From JAFGED01 sp034430835 (GTDB lineage: Bacteria; Chloroflexota; Anaerolineae; B4-G1): a stretch of 22,885 nucleotides of DNA. The notes under the pieces were generated by a model. That model was not told the DNA's origin. It worked only from the letters and a program-made list of their open reading frames with translations, and searched no databases. Location of the stretch: the NCBI GenBank assembly GCA_034430835.1, contig DAOUDX010000392.1, positions 1 to 22,885 of the forward strand, read 5' to 3'. The first letter of the stretch is position 1. Every line of letters starts with the position of its first letter. The translations under genes were made by a program, and so were the position numbers. Positions 1-7,885 of this stretch are shown here, in pieces.

Positions 1-120
1 CTGTATTCCCCACTGGGGCTGCAAAAAGACATACTTTTGGTGCAACTCGCCCCACTTCGATGCTATGTATGGCGCTATTTAGGGCTGACGCCCCACCAAC
101 AACCTATTTCCCCATTTATT
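1..120. repeat. Hairpin-rich, repeat-like DNA at left edge
   Basis: The first 120 bases show no convincing protein similarity in the frames read. They contain an imperfect foldback at about 16-51: GGGGC pairs with GCCCC on the outside, and TGCA plus AAAAG pair with CTTTT and TGCA inside, around a short ACATA loop. A further GGGC/GCCC stem lies near 83-95. The stretch directly abuts the 3' fragment of an MBL-fold gene. This is compatible with the end of a dispersed intergenic repeat or small mobile element, which would also explain a contig break here. Copy number cannot be seen from this window. Confidence 0.35.
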
Positions 121-369
121 GAACAGTCACCGCACAGGTGGATCCTTCACTGCGGGGACGCCTACACCTATCACGGCGAGGTCGATCCGCAAGACCCGCA
201 TCCCCCACCCTACCAGCGCACGCTCAGGCATTTCATCAACCTGAACAGGGCCATGCGCCCCATCGGCATCCACTCGCCCCGCCTGCGGGCACTCTTGCGC
301 ACGCACGGGGATCAGGTACAATTGACGTGCTCCCACGACCCGCAAGAGTTTGAGAAATTCCAGCCATAG
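37..369 (+). pseudogene. MBL-fold metallohydrolase, 3' fragment
   Basis: From about base 124 the frame reads like the C-terminal third of a metallo-beta-lactamase-fold hydrolase. It has a WILHCGDAY strand, then HGEVDP, then RLRALLRTHGD, and ends with the HDPQEFEKF tail seen in glyoxalase/lactonase-like members. The first metal site (HxHxDH) and the GHTxGH strand that should precede this part are absent. The frame is open to the left edge, but codons 1-40 (before about base 121) show no MBL-like sequence in any forward frame. The fragment is therefore either a remnant cut by a rearrangement or a gene broken by an insertion whose other half lies outside the window. The TTG at 37 is only the first possible start and is probably not used. 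The last 20 bases overlap the M48 gene. Confidence 0.55.
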
Positions 370-1237
370 GAAACCGGCCATCGCCACACGACGCATCCAC
401 AACACGACCGCCTATCGCTACCCCAACGAGCGCCTCATCCTGGCGGTCACACTGTTGCTGGTGCTCGCCGTCATCGCCCTGACGGCCACAGCCACCGTCT
501 GCCTCAGCGCGTTGTTCGTCGCCGTGTTCGTGGCCATCGCCTACGGGATGAACCGCTCGCAGCACAACGAGCTGCTGAGGCACGCCCACCGCGTCACGCC
601 GCAGAGTGCCCCCGGCCTGGCAGCCGTCGTCGATGACAGCATCGCCCGGCTACAGGCAACGGACGTCCAAGTCTTTGTCGCGCCGAGCCGCAGCCTGAAC
701 GCCTACACCTTTGGCATTCTGCCCCCCAAGGTGGTGGTGCTCAACTCGGCGTTGCTGGAGGTGATGGACGCCGACGAGTTGCGCTTCGTCCTGGGCCACG
801 AGCTGGGGCACGTTCGCCTGGGCCACACCTGGCTCAACTCGCTAGTGGGCGGGATGGCAGGCATTCCCAGTCCTCTCGGGGCATCGGCTTTGCTGACGGC
901 GGCATTCCTGTGGTGGAACCGGGCCTGTGAGTACTCGGCGGACCGGGCGGGGATGCTGGCCTGCGGGGGGCCGCACAAGGCGCTCTCGGCGCTGATCAGG
1001 CTAGAAGCGGGGCCAATGGTGCGTACCCACGCCGACGGCTCGGCTGAGCTCGCCGAAGTCCTGGAGCGCGCGCTGCGCGTCATCGACGCCGAGGACGACC
1101 ACGCCCTCAGCCATCTGGAGGAGGCGCTGGGCACCCACCCGATGATGATCAAGCGCATCCAGCAACTACGCCGCTACGCCGCCTCGGCCGAGTACCACCG
1201 TTTGCAGGATCTGGTGAACGGGAACATCGTGCAGTAG
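350..1237 (+). CDS. M48 family membrane metalloprotease (HtpX/YggG-like)
   Basis: This is a zinc metalloprotease of the M48 type, expected to cleave misfolded or membrane-associated proteins. A hydrophobic double span lies at about residues 29-66. The zinc motif HELGH is at about 150-154, and the third-ligand helix EYSADRAG at about 194-201 supplies Glu194 with the conserved Asp198. A hydrophobic stretch (about 165-189) between the two may be a further membrane segment. At 295 aa it fits single-domain M48 proteins. The start is uncertain: the frame opens at 326, the first candidate is the TTG at 350, and no clear ribosome site precedes it. The start lies inside the tail of the MBL fragment, so the native 5' end may have been altered. 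It converges on the phosphatase gene with only 14 bases between stops. Confidence 0.85.
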   Translation: MRNSSHRKPAIATRRIHNTTAYRYPNERLILAVTLLLVLAVIALTATATVCLSALFVAVFVAIAYGMNRSQHNELLRHAHRVTPQSAPGLAAVVDDSIARLQATDVQVFVAPSRSLNAYTFGILPPKVVVLNSALLEVMDADELRFVLGHELGHVRLGHTWLNSLVGGMAGIPSPLGASALLTAAFLWWNRACEYSADRAGMLACGGPHKALSALIRLEAGPMVRTHADGSAELAEVLERALRVIDAEDDHALSHLEEALGTHPMMIKRIQQLRRYAASAEYHRLQDLVNGNIVQ

Positions 1238-1251
1238 CGATACCTCTTCGG

Positions 1252-3060
1252 CTACCTCACCGCTCCCAGCGTAACATCGTGTGCCAATTCCTCCTCTATC
1301 TTGGGGAGACCCGCAGCGGCGCCCACCACCCTATCCACCATAGGTTGCCCCACGTAGCGCCGCATGAAGTAGGGATACAGCTTCACCGCATCGTCCAGCC
1401 CTTCCGGCTCCAGCGGGCACTCCGGCGGCCAAGCGATGAAGGGACGCATCTGCGGCCCACCCACGCCCCCGTGTGCCGCCACCTGCTCCTCGAAAACCAC
1501 CACTTTACCGTCCGGCTCCATGGCCCCCAACACGATCAGGTCGCCGGAGTGAGGAAAATGGGCCAGGTAGTGTAACTGGTCGGCGGCATAGTCCGCGTCG
1601 CCGAACTGCGCCAACGGATGAGGATCCTCGACCCGCTTCCCGTCATCCCCGATGGCCAGCGTGCCTCCCTGGCTCCCCAATACGAGCGTCTGTCCATCAG
1701 CTCGCCCCACGAGGGCACCGATGCCGGGCGTGGCAAGCAGAGCGTCCAGCAAGTCGGGATACAGCAACGCCACTTCGACCAAGTCGAGCGGGCGGGTAGT
1801 GACGTTGAAATAGACGTGGGCCAGTGGGCCGGAAGCCGATACGACGACGTCTCGCTGTCGCGCAGGGTCATAGTCTAACCCCTGATCGTCCGGCACACGC
1901 CGATCGACGTAACGCCGCAGCGCGGCCAACGCCAGGCGCAGGCGCGGCGAGCGGCGCTCCAGCCCTTCCAACTCCGCCGATAGATACCGCGCCCGCTCCA
2001 TCGAGTGCTTGCGGTCGCCCCGATCCTCTCCCACCGAACGCTCGTCGCCGATCTGCGCATCAATGTACTGACCCAGGCTGGCGCCGTGGCGCCAACTAAA
2101 GGGCACCGCAGGCGTGTTCCCGTGGTCGGAGATGACGTAGAGATCGTATTGCCGCCGCCGATAGCGGGCGCGCATGCGATCGATCTGGTGAATACGCCGG
2201 TCGATGGAGCGCAGGGCGCGAAAACCATCTCGGTGATTCAATCCTGCCTTGTGAACGACGTCGTCGTAGGTCGTATAATTCGCATAGATGGCCGGCGCGC
2301 AGCGGTAGATATCGAGCATCACGCCAAAGGTCTGCACCTCGGTGAACAGCGTCTCGCTGAGTGCCTGCAGGAAAGGGGAAAAGACATCGAAGGGGTTGAG
2401 CACGCTGGGCCGCACCAATGCTACCAGCCGGCGGGCCAACCCGGAGAGATAGTTCGAAGCGATCAGCCACGCCACCCGCAGCACACGGTACGGGCTGAAT
2501 AGAAACAAGAAGAACGCCCCCAACCCACGCACGCTCTCGAAGAAACGCTGGCGGTGCAACGTGCTGAGGGTAAAGAGCGCCAGGTCCGCGTCCCCGTCAA
2601 ACACGCTCACGTAGCAGGACCCCCCGCGCAGGATGCCGGTCCGGCCCTGGCTGATGCGCGCGCGCACCGTCCGCATCGGATCGGGGAGCCGCGCCAGCAT
2701 CCCCTCCCCGCGCTCCTTCTCGTACCAGCGGAAGCCGGGAATGTCGAAACGATTGCCGAACATAATGCCGGCCTGGACCGCAGGGGTCGTACTGGGAACA
2801 CCACAACGCCAGGGGGAAACGACCAGCCGACGCGAGGCCAGCAACCGGCCCAGGTAGGGCATGTGCCCGGCGGCGACCGCCTGGATCAGATGCTCGTGTG
2901 ACAGGCCGTCAATCTGGATGACGATGAACCCGCGCCGCCGATCCGGACTGACGCCGGGACGGCCCAGACGACGAGCCATCGCGCCGTACTTGCGCGTATA
3001 ATAGATATCAACGAGCCTATCGACGAGGTCGAGGGTGCGTCCTGCAAACCAAGTGGACAT
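1252..3060 (-). CDS. Alkaline-phosphatase-superfamily phosphodiesterase/phosphatase
   Basis: This 602-aa protein belongs to the type I phosphodiesterase / nucleotide pyrophosphatase branch of the alkaline phosphatase superfamily, which hydrolyses phosphate mono- or diesters with two metal ions. Visible signatures are VIQIDG (Asp51, first metal ligand), VPSTTP with the nucleophilic Thr at 91 or 92, YTTYDDVVH (Asp266/267, His270), ISDHGNT (Asp312, His313) and a late AAHGG near 530. A hydrophobic patch at about 180-205 could touch the membrane; there is no signal peptide. The ATG start is supported by AGGAAG/AGGTG upstream and a promoter at 3088-3116. The substrate cannot be told from sequence; lipid-linked phosphates or nucleotides are both possible. 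It is transcribed away from lacI and is probably independent of the sugar operon. Confidence 0.85.
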   Translation of the reverse strand: MSTWFAGRTLDLVDRLVDIYYTRKYGAMARRLGRPGVSPDRRRGFIVIQIDGLSHEHLIQAVAAGHMPYLGRLLASRRLVVSPWRCGVPSTTPAVQAGIMFGNRFDIPGFRWYEKERGEGMLARLPDPMRTVRARISQGRTGILRGGSCYVSVFDGDADLALFTLSTLHRQRFFESVRGLGAFFLFLFSPYRVLRVAWLIASNYLSGLARRLVALVRPSVLNPFDVFSPFLQALSETLFTEVQTFGVMLDIYRCAPAIYANYTTYDDVVHKAGLNHRDGFRALRSIDRRIHQIDRMRARYRRRQYDLYVISDHGNTPAVPFSWRHGASLGQYIDAQIGDERSVGEDRGDRKHSMERARYLSAELEGLERRSPRLRLALAALRRYVDRRVPDDQGLDYDPARQRDVVVSASGPLAHVYFNVTTRPLDLVEVALLYPDLLDALLATPGIGALVGRADGQTLVLGSQGGTLAIGDDGKRVEDPHPLAQFGDADYAADQLHYLAHFPHSGDLIVLGAMEPDGKVVVFEEQVAAHGGVGGPQMRPFIAWPPECPLEPEGLDDAVKLYPYFMRRYVGQPMVDRVVGAAAGLPKIEEELAHDVTLGAVR

Positions 3061-3087
3061 TGGAGTTCACCTACTTCCTGCGTAGCT

Positions 3088-3116
3088 AGTATACCAGACT
3101 GACACCGGTTTGTCAT
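3088..3116 (-). promoter_or_regulatory. Sigma-70-type promoter of the phosphatase gene
   Basis: Read on the minus strand there is ATGACA (3116-3111), a 17-base spacer and TATACT (3093-3088). A TG dinucleotide one base before the -10 makes it an extended -10 promoter. Transcription would start near 3081, giving about a 20-base leader before the ATG at 3060. It lies back to back with the lacI promoter, with 8 bases between the two -35 boxes. Confidence 0.65.
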
Positions 3117-3124
3117 CCAACCTA

Positions 3125-3153
3125 TTGACAACGAGTGTCCTTTTTGCTATAAT
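3125..3153 (+). promoter_or_regulatory. Perfect consensus sigma-70 promoter of lacI
   Basis: TTGACA (3125-3130), a spacer of exactly 17 bases and TATAAT (3148-3153): every consensus base is present, which is rare in a GC-rich genome. Predicted initiation is near 3160, inside the palindromic operator that follows, so a bound repressor should block this promoter directly. Confidence 0.85.
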
Positions 3154-3183
3154 GATAACACGTGTTACTGACACGTGTTATCA
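3153..3183. promoter_or_regulatory. Double palindromic operator, probable LacI-family site
   Basis: A perfect 13-base inverted repeat, TGATAACACGTGT (3153-3165) and its complement (3171-3183), is separated by five bases. Each arm also carries its own ACACGTGT palindrome, and ACACGTGTTA is directly repeated at 3158-3167 and 3171-3180 with centres 13 bases apart. A short palindrome with a central CG is the usual form of LacI-family operators. It overlaps the -10 box and start point of lacI, which points to autorepression. No second clear copy was found before the transporter gene. Confidence 0.7.
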
Positions 3184-3216
3184 ACCGTGCGGTAGCTATC
3201 GGAAAAGGAGGAGCCA

Positions 3217-4254
3217 GTGGCTCGACCCCGCCCGACCCAGCTTCAGATCGCTGAAGCTGCCGGCGTCTCACGAACAACCGTCTCGCTCGTGCTCAACAAC
3301 GTCCCAGACGTGCGCGTCAGCCCAGAGACGCGCCAGCGCATCCTGGAAGCCGCCCAACGCTTGAATTACTACCCAAATGCCATAGCCCGTCGCTTGGCCA
3401 GCGGCAAGACATCCACTATCGGCCTCGTCTGGCACCGAGGACCCAACCCAGCCTACCGGGATGCATTCCTTCCAGGCTTTCTACAGGGCGTCACCCGCGC
3501 GGCTCACCAATACGGCTATCACGTCCTCTTCCGCCCCATCGAGCCAAATGAACCAGACAGCAGCTACGTGGAGCTGGCCCGCAGCCATCACATTGATGGA
3601 TTCATCCTCTCTGGCCCCCGCTCCGACGACTCCCACTTGCTAAAACTGCATCAGGAACACTTCCCCATCGTCCTTCACGGACAGTTGCCGGGGACAGACA
3701 TCCTTTCCGTAGATATCGACAACGTGCAGGGCGCACTGGTGGCAGTTGACCACTTGGTAGCCCTGGGCCACCAACGTATCGGCATCATCACCAACGCGCC
3801 CTTGGTCTACACTGCCAGTCAGCAACGTCTGGCTGGGTACTATCAGGCGCTAGAACAGGCAGGTATTCCTCGGGACAAGAGCCTGGTGCAGGAAGGCAAT
3901 TTCGACGGGGAAAGCGGTCAATCGGCTATGGAGAAACTTCTGATGTGTGATCCCCCCCCAACGGCCATCTTTGTTGCTAGCGACATGGTGGCGATGGGAG
4001 CCCTGCAGACCATTCGAGACCAGGGGCTACGAGTTCCAGAGGACATAACCATCGTCGGTTTCGACGATATCACCGCAGCACGTTTCGTCACGCCAGCTCT
4101 GACCACGGTGCGCGTACCCACGTTTGGATTAGGCTGGAGCGCGGCAGAGATCCTCATCTGTCTCATCGAGCAAGACATCATCGCCCAAACACACACACTG
4201 CTAGAAACTGAATTGATCGTCCGCGATTCTTGCGGAGCGCCGCCAGCACTGTAG
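3217..4254 (+). CDS. LacI-family transcriptional repressor
   Basis: This is a 345-aa sugar-responsive DNA-binding regulator. An N-terminal helix-turn-helix at about residues 8-27 (QIAEAAGVSRTTVSLVLN) is followed by the hinge helix YYPNAIARRLASGKT at about 51-65 and a periplasmic-binding-like effector domain. That domain includes the GYYQAL segment, FVASDMVAMGAL and the VPEDITIVGFDD strand. The GTG start is fixed by an AAAAGGAGG ribosome site a few bases upstream. It sits directly before a sugar ABC importer and trehalose synthase on the same strand, so its effector is probably an alpha-glucoside such as trehalose or maltose. A double operator overlaps its own promoter. The effector identity is inferred from neighbours only. 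Confidence 0.93.
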   Translation: MARPRPTQLQIAEAAGVSRTTVSLVLNNVPDVRVSPETRQRILEAAQRLNYYPNAIARRLASGKTSTIGLVWHRGPNPAYRDAFLPGFLQGVTRAAHQYGYHVLFRPIEPNEPDSSYVELARSHHIDGFILSGPRSDDSHLLKLHQEHFPIVLHGQLPGTDILSVDIDNVQGALVAVDHLVALGHQRIGIITNAPLVYTASQQRLAGYYQALEQAGIPRDKSLVQEGNFDGESGQSAMEKLLMCDPPPTAIFVASDMVAMGALQTIRDQGLRVPEDITIVGFDDITAARFVTPALTTVRVPTFGLGWSAAEILICLIEQDIIAQTHTLLETELIVRDSCGAPPAL

Positions 4255-4614
4255 ATCGAGCATACACAGATAATCACGTTGGTCGATTTTTCACATTGCG
4301 CGACATGATGTGTCAAACAAATGGAGGCAGGGATCGCCAGTGGTTTGGCAGCCCCCACGATCCCTGCCTCAGGCTCGAGAGATCTCTAGCAGCGCGATGC
4401 CGGCTAGATTGTCCCCGCCTGTTTTTGCATTTTAACACAGAATTGAGGAAGCGCGAGCGACACGAAATATGCCAGGTTCCGGCAAACATGTTGAACCCTT
4501 CAGACACCCAACCCATAATTTCAAAGGAGGTGAAAAGACGACAAGAAATACCAATCAGTAGCACCTTGATCAAAGCGCGCTAGCGCTGACACATTCACAC
4601 ACGAGGAGGAAAAA
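4255..4614 (+). promoter_or_regulatory. 360-base leader region of the sugar transport operon
   Basis: No convincing protein gene is present here. The region holds a strong hairpin (4324-4370), a 10-base palindrome AGAGATCTCT (4378-4387) and a possible promoter TTGAAC (4491-4496)-17-CATAAT (4514-4519). Next to that promoter is an AACATGTT palindrome. A very strong ribosome-site-like AAAGGAGGTG (4523-4532) follows, with only a short GTG frame behind it (4530-4583, 17 codons). The true ribosome site GAGGAGG for the binding protein is at its 3' end. The ACACGTGT operator seen before lacI is not repeated; a weaker partial match GATAATCACGTTG lies at 4270-4282. Confidence 0.4.
4324..4370 (+). terminator. 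Strong hairpin after lacI, possible terminator
   Basis: A perfect 13-base inverted repeat, GAGGCAGGGATCG (4324-4336) and its complement (4358-4370), closes a 21-base loop. The loop itself can form a small GCCA/TGGC stem. No T-run follows, so it is not a textbook intrinsic terminator. It may end or process the lacI transcript, separating regulator from transporter expression. It lies 70 bases after the lacI stop. Confidence 0.45.
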
Positions 4615-5919
4615 GTGAACAAGAAAAGTACGTTAAGTATCGTGTTAGCCACACTGGCCATAGTGGCGCTTCTCGTCAGCGCCTGCTGTCCCCCCAAGCC
4701 AACGGAAGAAAAGCCAAGCACCAAATACGACTGTATGGGCGGCGAGGGGAGCACAGTCACGATGATCGGCGTGTGGGGCGGCGACGAGGAGACCTACTTC
4801 AAAGCTATCCTCGAGCCTTACCTCACTGAGTGCAACATCACACTGGAGTACGAAGGCACCCGCGACCAGGCAGTGCTGGCCACTCGCGTCGAAGGCGGGA
4901 ACCCGCCAGACATCGCCGGCCTGCCCAACCCTGGCATCATGGGACAGTACGCGAGCAAGCTGGTTCCCCTGGCCGACGTCATCAACCTCAATGACTATTC
5001 TGCCGCCTGGCAGTCGCTGGGCAGCGTCGATGGCACAGTCTACGGTGCTTTCTTCAAGGCCGACACCAAGAGCCTGGTGTGGTACAACCCCAAGGCTTTT
5101 GCGGCCGCGGGCTATGAGGTGCCCACCACCTGGGACGAGATGATGGCTCTCAGCGACAAGATCGTCGCCGACGGTGGCGTGCCCTGGTCCACCGGCATCG
5201 AGAGCACAGACGCCACCGGATGGGTGTCCACCGACTGGATACAGGACATCCTGCTGCGCACCGAAGGGTCCGAGTTCATCGAGAAGTGGACACGTCACGA
5301 AATACCCTGGACCGACCCAGCGATCAAAGCTGCATGGCAGGAGTACTATGACATCGCCGCCAGCGATACTTACGCCCTCGGCGGCGCCGACGGCACCATC
5401 AACACCCCCTTTGCCGAATCCCTCTATCCCCTCTACCTAGATCCGCCTGCCGCGTACCTGTGCCGCATGGCAGGCTTTGCGGGAGGCGTCATCGCCGAGC
5501 AGTACCCCGACCTGACGGGAATCGAGGACTATGACTTCTTCGTCCTGCCAGCCAAGAGCGCCGACATCGGCGCCCCAATGCAGGGTGGCGCAGACGTTTT
5601 CGTGATGTTCAGCGATAGCCCGGCCGCCAAGGGCCTGATGGCCTACATGTTCGGCCAGGAGGCCGGCGAGGCGCTGGCGGAATCGGGCTGGGGACTCTCG
5701 CCCAACAGCAAGGTAGGGGCAAGCGCCTATCCAAGCGCGTTGAGCGGCAAGATGGCCGCAGCGATGAACGAAGCGCCATCCTTCAGCTTCGATGCCGACG
5801 ACCGCATGCCCGGCGGCATCAACATGGATTACTTTGCGGCCGTCACCGAATACATCGGCGGCGGGGACCTGGACGCGATCCTGACACGCCTCGAAAGCAA
5901 GGCAACAGAAGCATACTAG
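4615..5919 (+). CDS. Sugar ABC transporter substrate-binding lipoprotein (family 1, AglE-like)
   Basis: This 434-aa protein starts with a lipoprotein signal peptide, MNKK plus a hydrophobic stretch, ending in a VSAC lipobox with Cys24 as the anchor and a second Cys25. The mature domain is an extracellular solute-binding family 1 fold. Segments such as VEGGNPPDIAGLPNPG, VWYNPKAFAAAGYEVPTTWDEM and the late DYDFFVLPA with FVMFSDSPAAKGLMAYM resemble alpha-glucoside-binding AglE-type proteins. It should capture an alpha-linked di- or oligosaccharide outside the membrane and deliver it to the two permeases that follow. The GTG start is set by GAGGAGG about seven bases upstream. The adjoining trehalose synthase suggests trehalose or a related glucoside, but the ligand is not proven. 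Confidence 0.9.
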   Translation: MNKKSTLSIVLATLAIVALLVSACCPPKPTEEKPSTKYDCMGGEGSTVTMIGVWGGDEETYFKAILEPYLTECNITLEYEGTRDQAVLATRVEGGNPPDIAGLPNPGIMGQYASKLVPLADVINLNDYSAAWQSLGSVDGTVYGAFFKADTKSLVWYNPKAFAAAGYEVPTTWDEMMALSDKIVADGGVPWSTGIESTDATGWVSTDWIQDILLRTEGSEFIEKWTRHEIPWTDPAIKAAWQEYYDIAASDTYALGGADGTINTPFAESLYPLYLDPPAAYLCRMAGFAGGVIAEQYPDLTGIEDYDFFVLPAKSADIGAPMQGGADVFVMFSDSPAAKGLMAYMFGQEAGEALAESGWGLSPNSKVGASAYPSALSGKMAAAMNEAPSFSFDADDRMPGGINMDYFAAVTEYIGGGDLDAILTRLESKATEAY

Positions 5920-5932
5920 CGCCCAGAAGTAA

Positions 5933-5958
5933 GGGGAGACCTCCATGGAGGTCTCCCC
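5933..5958. repeat. Perfect 26-base palindrome between binding protein and permease genes
   Basis: GGGGAGACCTCCA is followed at once by its reverse complement, giving an 11-base or longer stem with a minimal loop. It sits 13 bases after the binding-protein stop and 45 bases before the permease start. It is followed by a run of C, not T. By analogy with intercistronic hairpins in sugar-transport operons it may protect the binding-protein mRNA from 3' decay, so that more of it is made than of the permeases. Confidence 0.7.
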
Positions 5959-6003
5959 CCCCCATCTCCATCATAGCGGATTTATCGAAAGGAGCGCCTG
6001 ACT

Positions 6004-6933
6004 ATGACCACGAGAGTTGTTCCCAAGATCATGAAACAGGGCCGTCTGATGCCGCTGCTTTTTGTCCTGCCCGCCATGCTGATCCTGACCTTTTTCGTCG
6101 TCTATCCCACCGTCAATACGATCGGCCTCAGCCTCGAGGATGCTGAAGGTGAACTGTCGGCAGCAACCCTGTGTATCGAAGACCAGCCCTGCTGGGGAAT
6201 CTTTGAGAACTACCGCCGCGTGTTGACCGACGACGTGATGCTGCGAGCCTTTAGAAACAACGCCCTGTGGATCGTTCTGATGGTCACCGGTACGACCGGC
6301 CTAGGATTGCTGATCGCTGTCCTGGTCGACCGAGTCAAATACGAACCTCTGGCCAAGGCTGTCATCTTCTTGCCCATGGCTATCTCGTTCGTCGGAGCAG
6401 GCATCATTTGGGGCTTTGTCTACGACTATGCCAGTTTCGGCAATCAGACGGGCATTCTGAACGCCATTGTCACGGGACTGGGCAGTAAGCCAATCCCGTG
6501 GCTCACGCGAGGGCCGTGGCTGAACAACATCTGTCTCATCATCGTGGGCGTGTGGATGTGGACAGGCTTCTGCATGACCATCCTCTCCGCAGCACTCAAG
6601 GGTGTGCCCGCAGAGCTCCTCGAGGCCGCCAGGGTAGATGGTGCAAGTGAGTGGCGCGTCTTCTGGAGAATCATCGTACCGATGATCATGCCAACCATTA
6701 CGGTGGTCATCACGACCATGGTCGTGAACGTGCTCAAGATCTTTGACATCGTCTACGTGATGGGCGGCGGACGGCCAGACGCACAGGTCATCGCCACTCG
6801 CATGTATCAGGAGCAGTTCGTCAAGTACAACTCCGGTCTGTCATCGGCGATCGCCGTCATCCTAATCCTTCTCATCATCCCGGTGGGGTACATGAACATC
6901 CGCCGGTTCCGGCAACAGGAGGCTATGCGATGA
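6004..6933 (+). CDS. Sugar ABC transporter permease (MalF/AglF-like)
   Basis: A 309-aa inner-membrane permease with about six spans (roughly residues 16-36, 85-108, 117-140, 173-194, 226-247 and 275-298). The ATPase-contacting EAA loop EAARVDGASEWRVFWRIIVP is at 207-226. A periplasmic loop with two cysteines (CIEDQPC, 57-63) follows the first span, as in longer MalF-type proteins. The ATG has AAAGGAG upstream. It overlaps the next permease by four bases (ATGA), so the two are translationally coupled and should form the heterodimeric channel. No ATPase gene is present in the operon, so a shared MsmX/UgpC-type ATPase encoded elsewhere is expected. Confidence 0.92.
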   Translation: MTTRVVPKIMKQGRLMPLLFVLPAMLILTFFVVYPTVNTIGLSLEDAEGELSAATLCIEDQPCWGIFENYRRVLTDDVMLRAFRNNALWIVLMVTGTTGLGLLIAVLVDRVKYEPLAKAVIFLPMAISFVGAGIIWGFVYDYASFGNQTGILNAIVTGLGSKPIPWLTRGPWLNNICLIIVGVWMWTGFCMTILSAALKGVPAELLEAARVDGASEWRVFWRIIVPMIMPTITVVITTMVVNVLKIFDIVYVMGGGRPDAQVIATRMYQEQFVKYNSGLSSAIAVILILLIIPVGYMNIRRFRQQEAMR

Positions 6934-7880
6934 GCAAGAAAGTATCAAACACCCTTAAACGCGTTCCCCTTCACATCGTGATCGTCGGCCTATGCATTGT
7001 GTGGCTCCTACCCACCTTTGGTCTGCTCGTCACGTCCCTCCGTCCCTTCCAGGACATCAACGAGACCGGCTGGTGGACGGTACTATCTCCGAGAGACCCA
7101 GAGGACACGGATAGACCACGCCTCACACTCAACAACTACCAGGCCGCATTGGTAGGGTACCGAGGGCGAAGGACATACGCCGAGGCGTGCCTGGTGGAGA
7201 ATCCCGACCCCAGTTGCACAGGGACCGGCCTGCTCAGCTCTCAGGGCATGGGGAAAGCCTTTCTCAACAGCATCCTGGTGGCCATTCCCTCCACCATCCT
7301 GCCGGTCCTGTTCGCCGCCTTTGCCGCCTACGCTTTTTCCTGGCTGGATTTCAGAGGCCGCCAGTTTCTGTTTGTCGTGCTGGTTGGACTCCAGGTCGTC
7401 CCACTTCAGATGACGCTGATCCCCATCTACCGCGTCTACACACAACTAGGGCTAAACGGCACATTCCTCGGCGTCTGGCTCTTCCACGCTGGCTTTGGCC
7501 TACCGTATGCTATCTACCTGCTACGCAACTTTATCGGCTCCCTGCCCCGCGACGTGTTTGAGTCGGTCTACCTGGACGGCGCCTCTCCGTGGACGGCCTT
7601 CTTCAAGCTGGCTCTGCCGCTTGCCACACCGGCCCTCGCCTCGCTGACCATCTTCCAGTTCCTGTGGGTGTGGAACGACCTACTGGTGGCGCTGGTCTTT
7701 CTGGGAGGCACGACACCGGTGCTCACCTACCTGATCAGCAACATGGTCACCTCTCTGGGCGCAGGATGGCACCTGCTCACAGCCGCCGCCTTTATCTCCA
7801 TTTTGATGCCGCTGGTCATCTTCTTCGGCTTACAGCGGTTCTTTGTACGCGGCATCCTGGCCGGCTCGGTGAAGGGATAA
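6930..7880 (+). CDS. Sugar ABC transporter permease (MalG/AglG-like)
   Basis: A 316-aa second channel subunit. A first span is at about 14-36, then a long external segment (about 40-108) containing two cysteines (C87, C96), then about five more spans. The EAA loop ESVYLDGASPWTAFFKLALP is at 211-230, followed by the FQFLWVWNDLLVALVFLGG segment typical of MalG-type permeases. The long insert between spans one and two is typical of AglG-like members. The ATG sits inside the stop of the preceding permease. TreT begins five bases after its stop, so importer and enzyme are made from one transcript. Confidence 0.92.
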   Translation: MSKKVSNTLKRVPLHIVIVGLCIVWLLPTFGLLVTSLRPFQDINETGWWTVLSPRDPEDTDRPRLTLNNYQAALVGYRGRRTYAEACLVENPDPSCTGTGLLSSQGMGKAFLNSILVAIPSTILPVLFAAFAAYAFSWLDFRGRQFLFVVLVGLQVVPLQMTLIPIYRVYTQLGLNGTFLGVWLFHAGFGLPYAIYLLRNFIGSLPRDVFESVYLDGASPWTAFFKLALPLATPALASLTIFQFLWVWNDLLVALVFLGGTTPVLTYLISNMVTSLGAGWHLLTAAAFISILMPLVIFFGLQRFFVRGILAGSVKG

Positions 7881-7885
7881 CTATC

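Noticed and set aside
4230..4583. 117-aa frame between lacI and the binding-protein gene
   Set aside because: It begins inside lacI and crosses a strong hairpin, and has no family resemblance; only its last 17 codons (from 4530) were kept as a doubtful leader.
7589..7885. Longer 511-aa reading of the trehalose synthase
   Set aside because: The extra 99 residues are an out-of-frame reading of the upstream permease; the GTG at 7886 gives a normal TreT length and a ribosome site.
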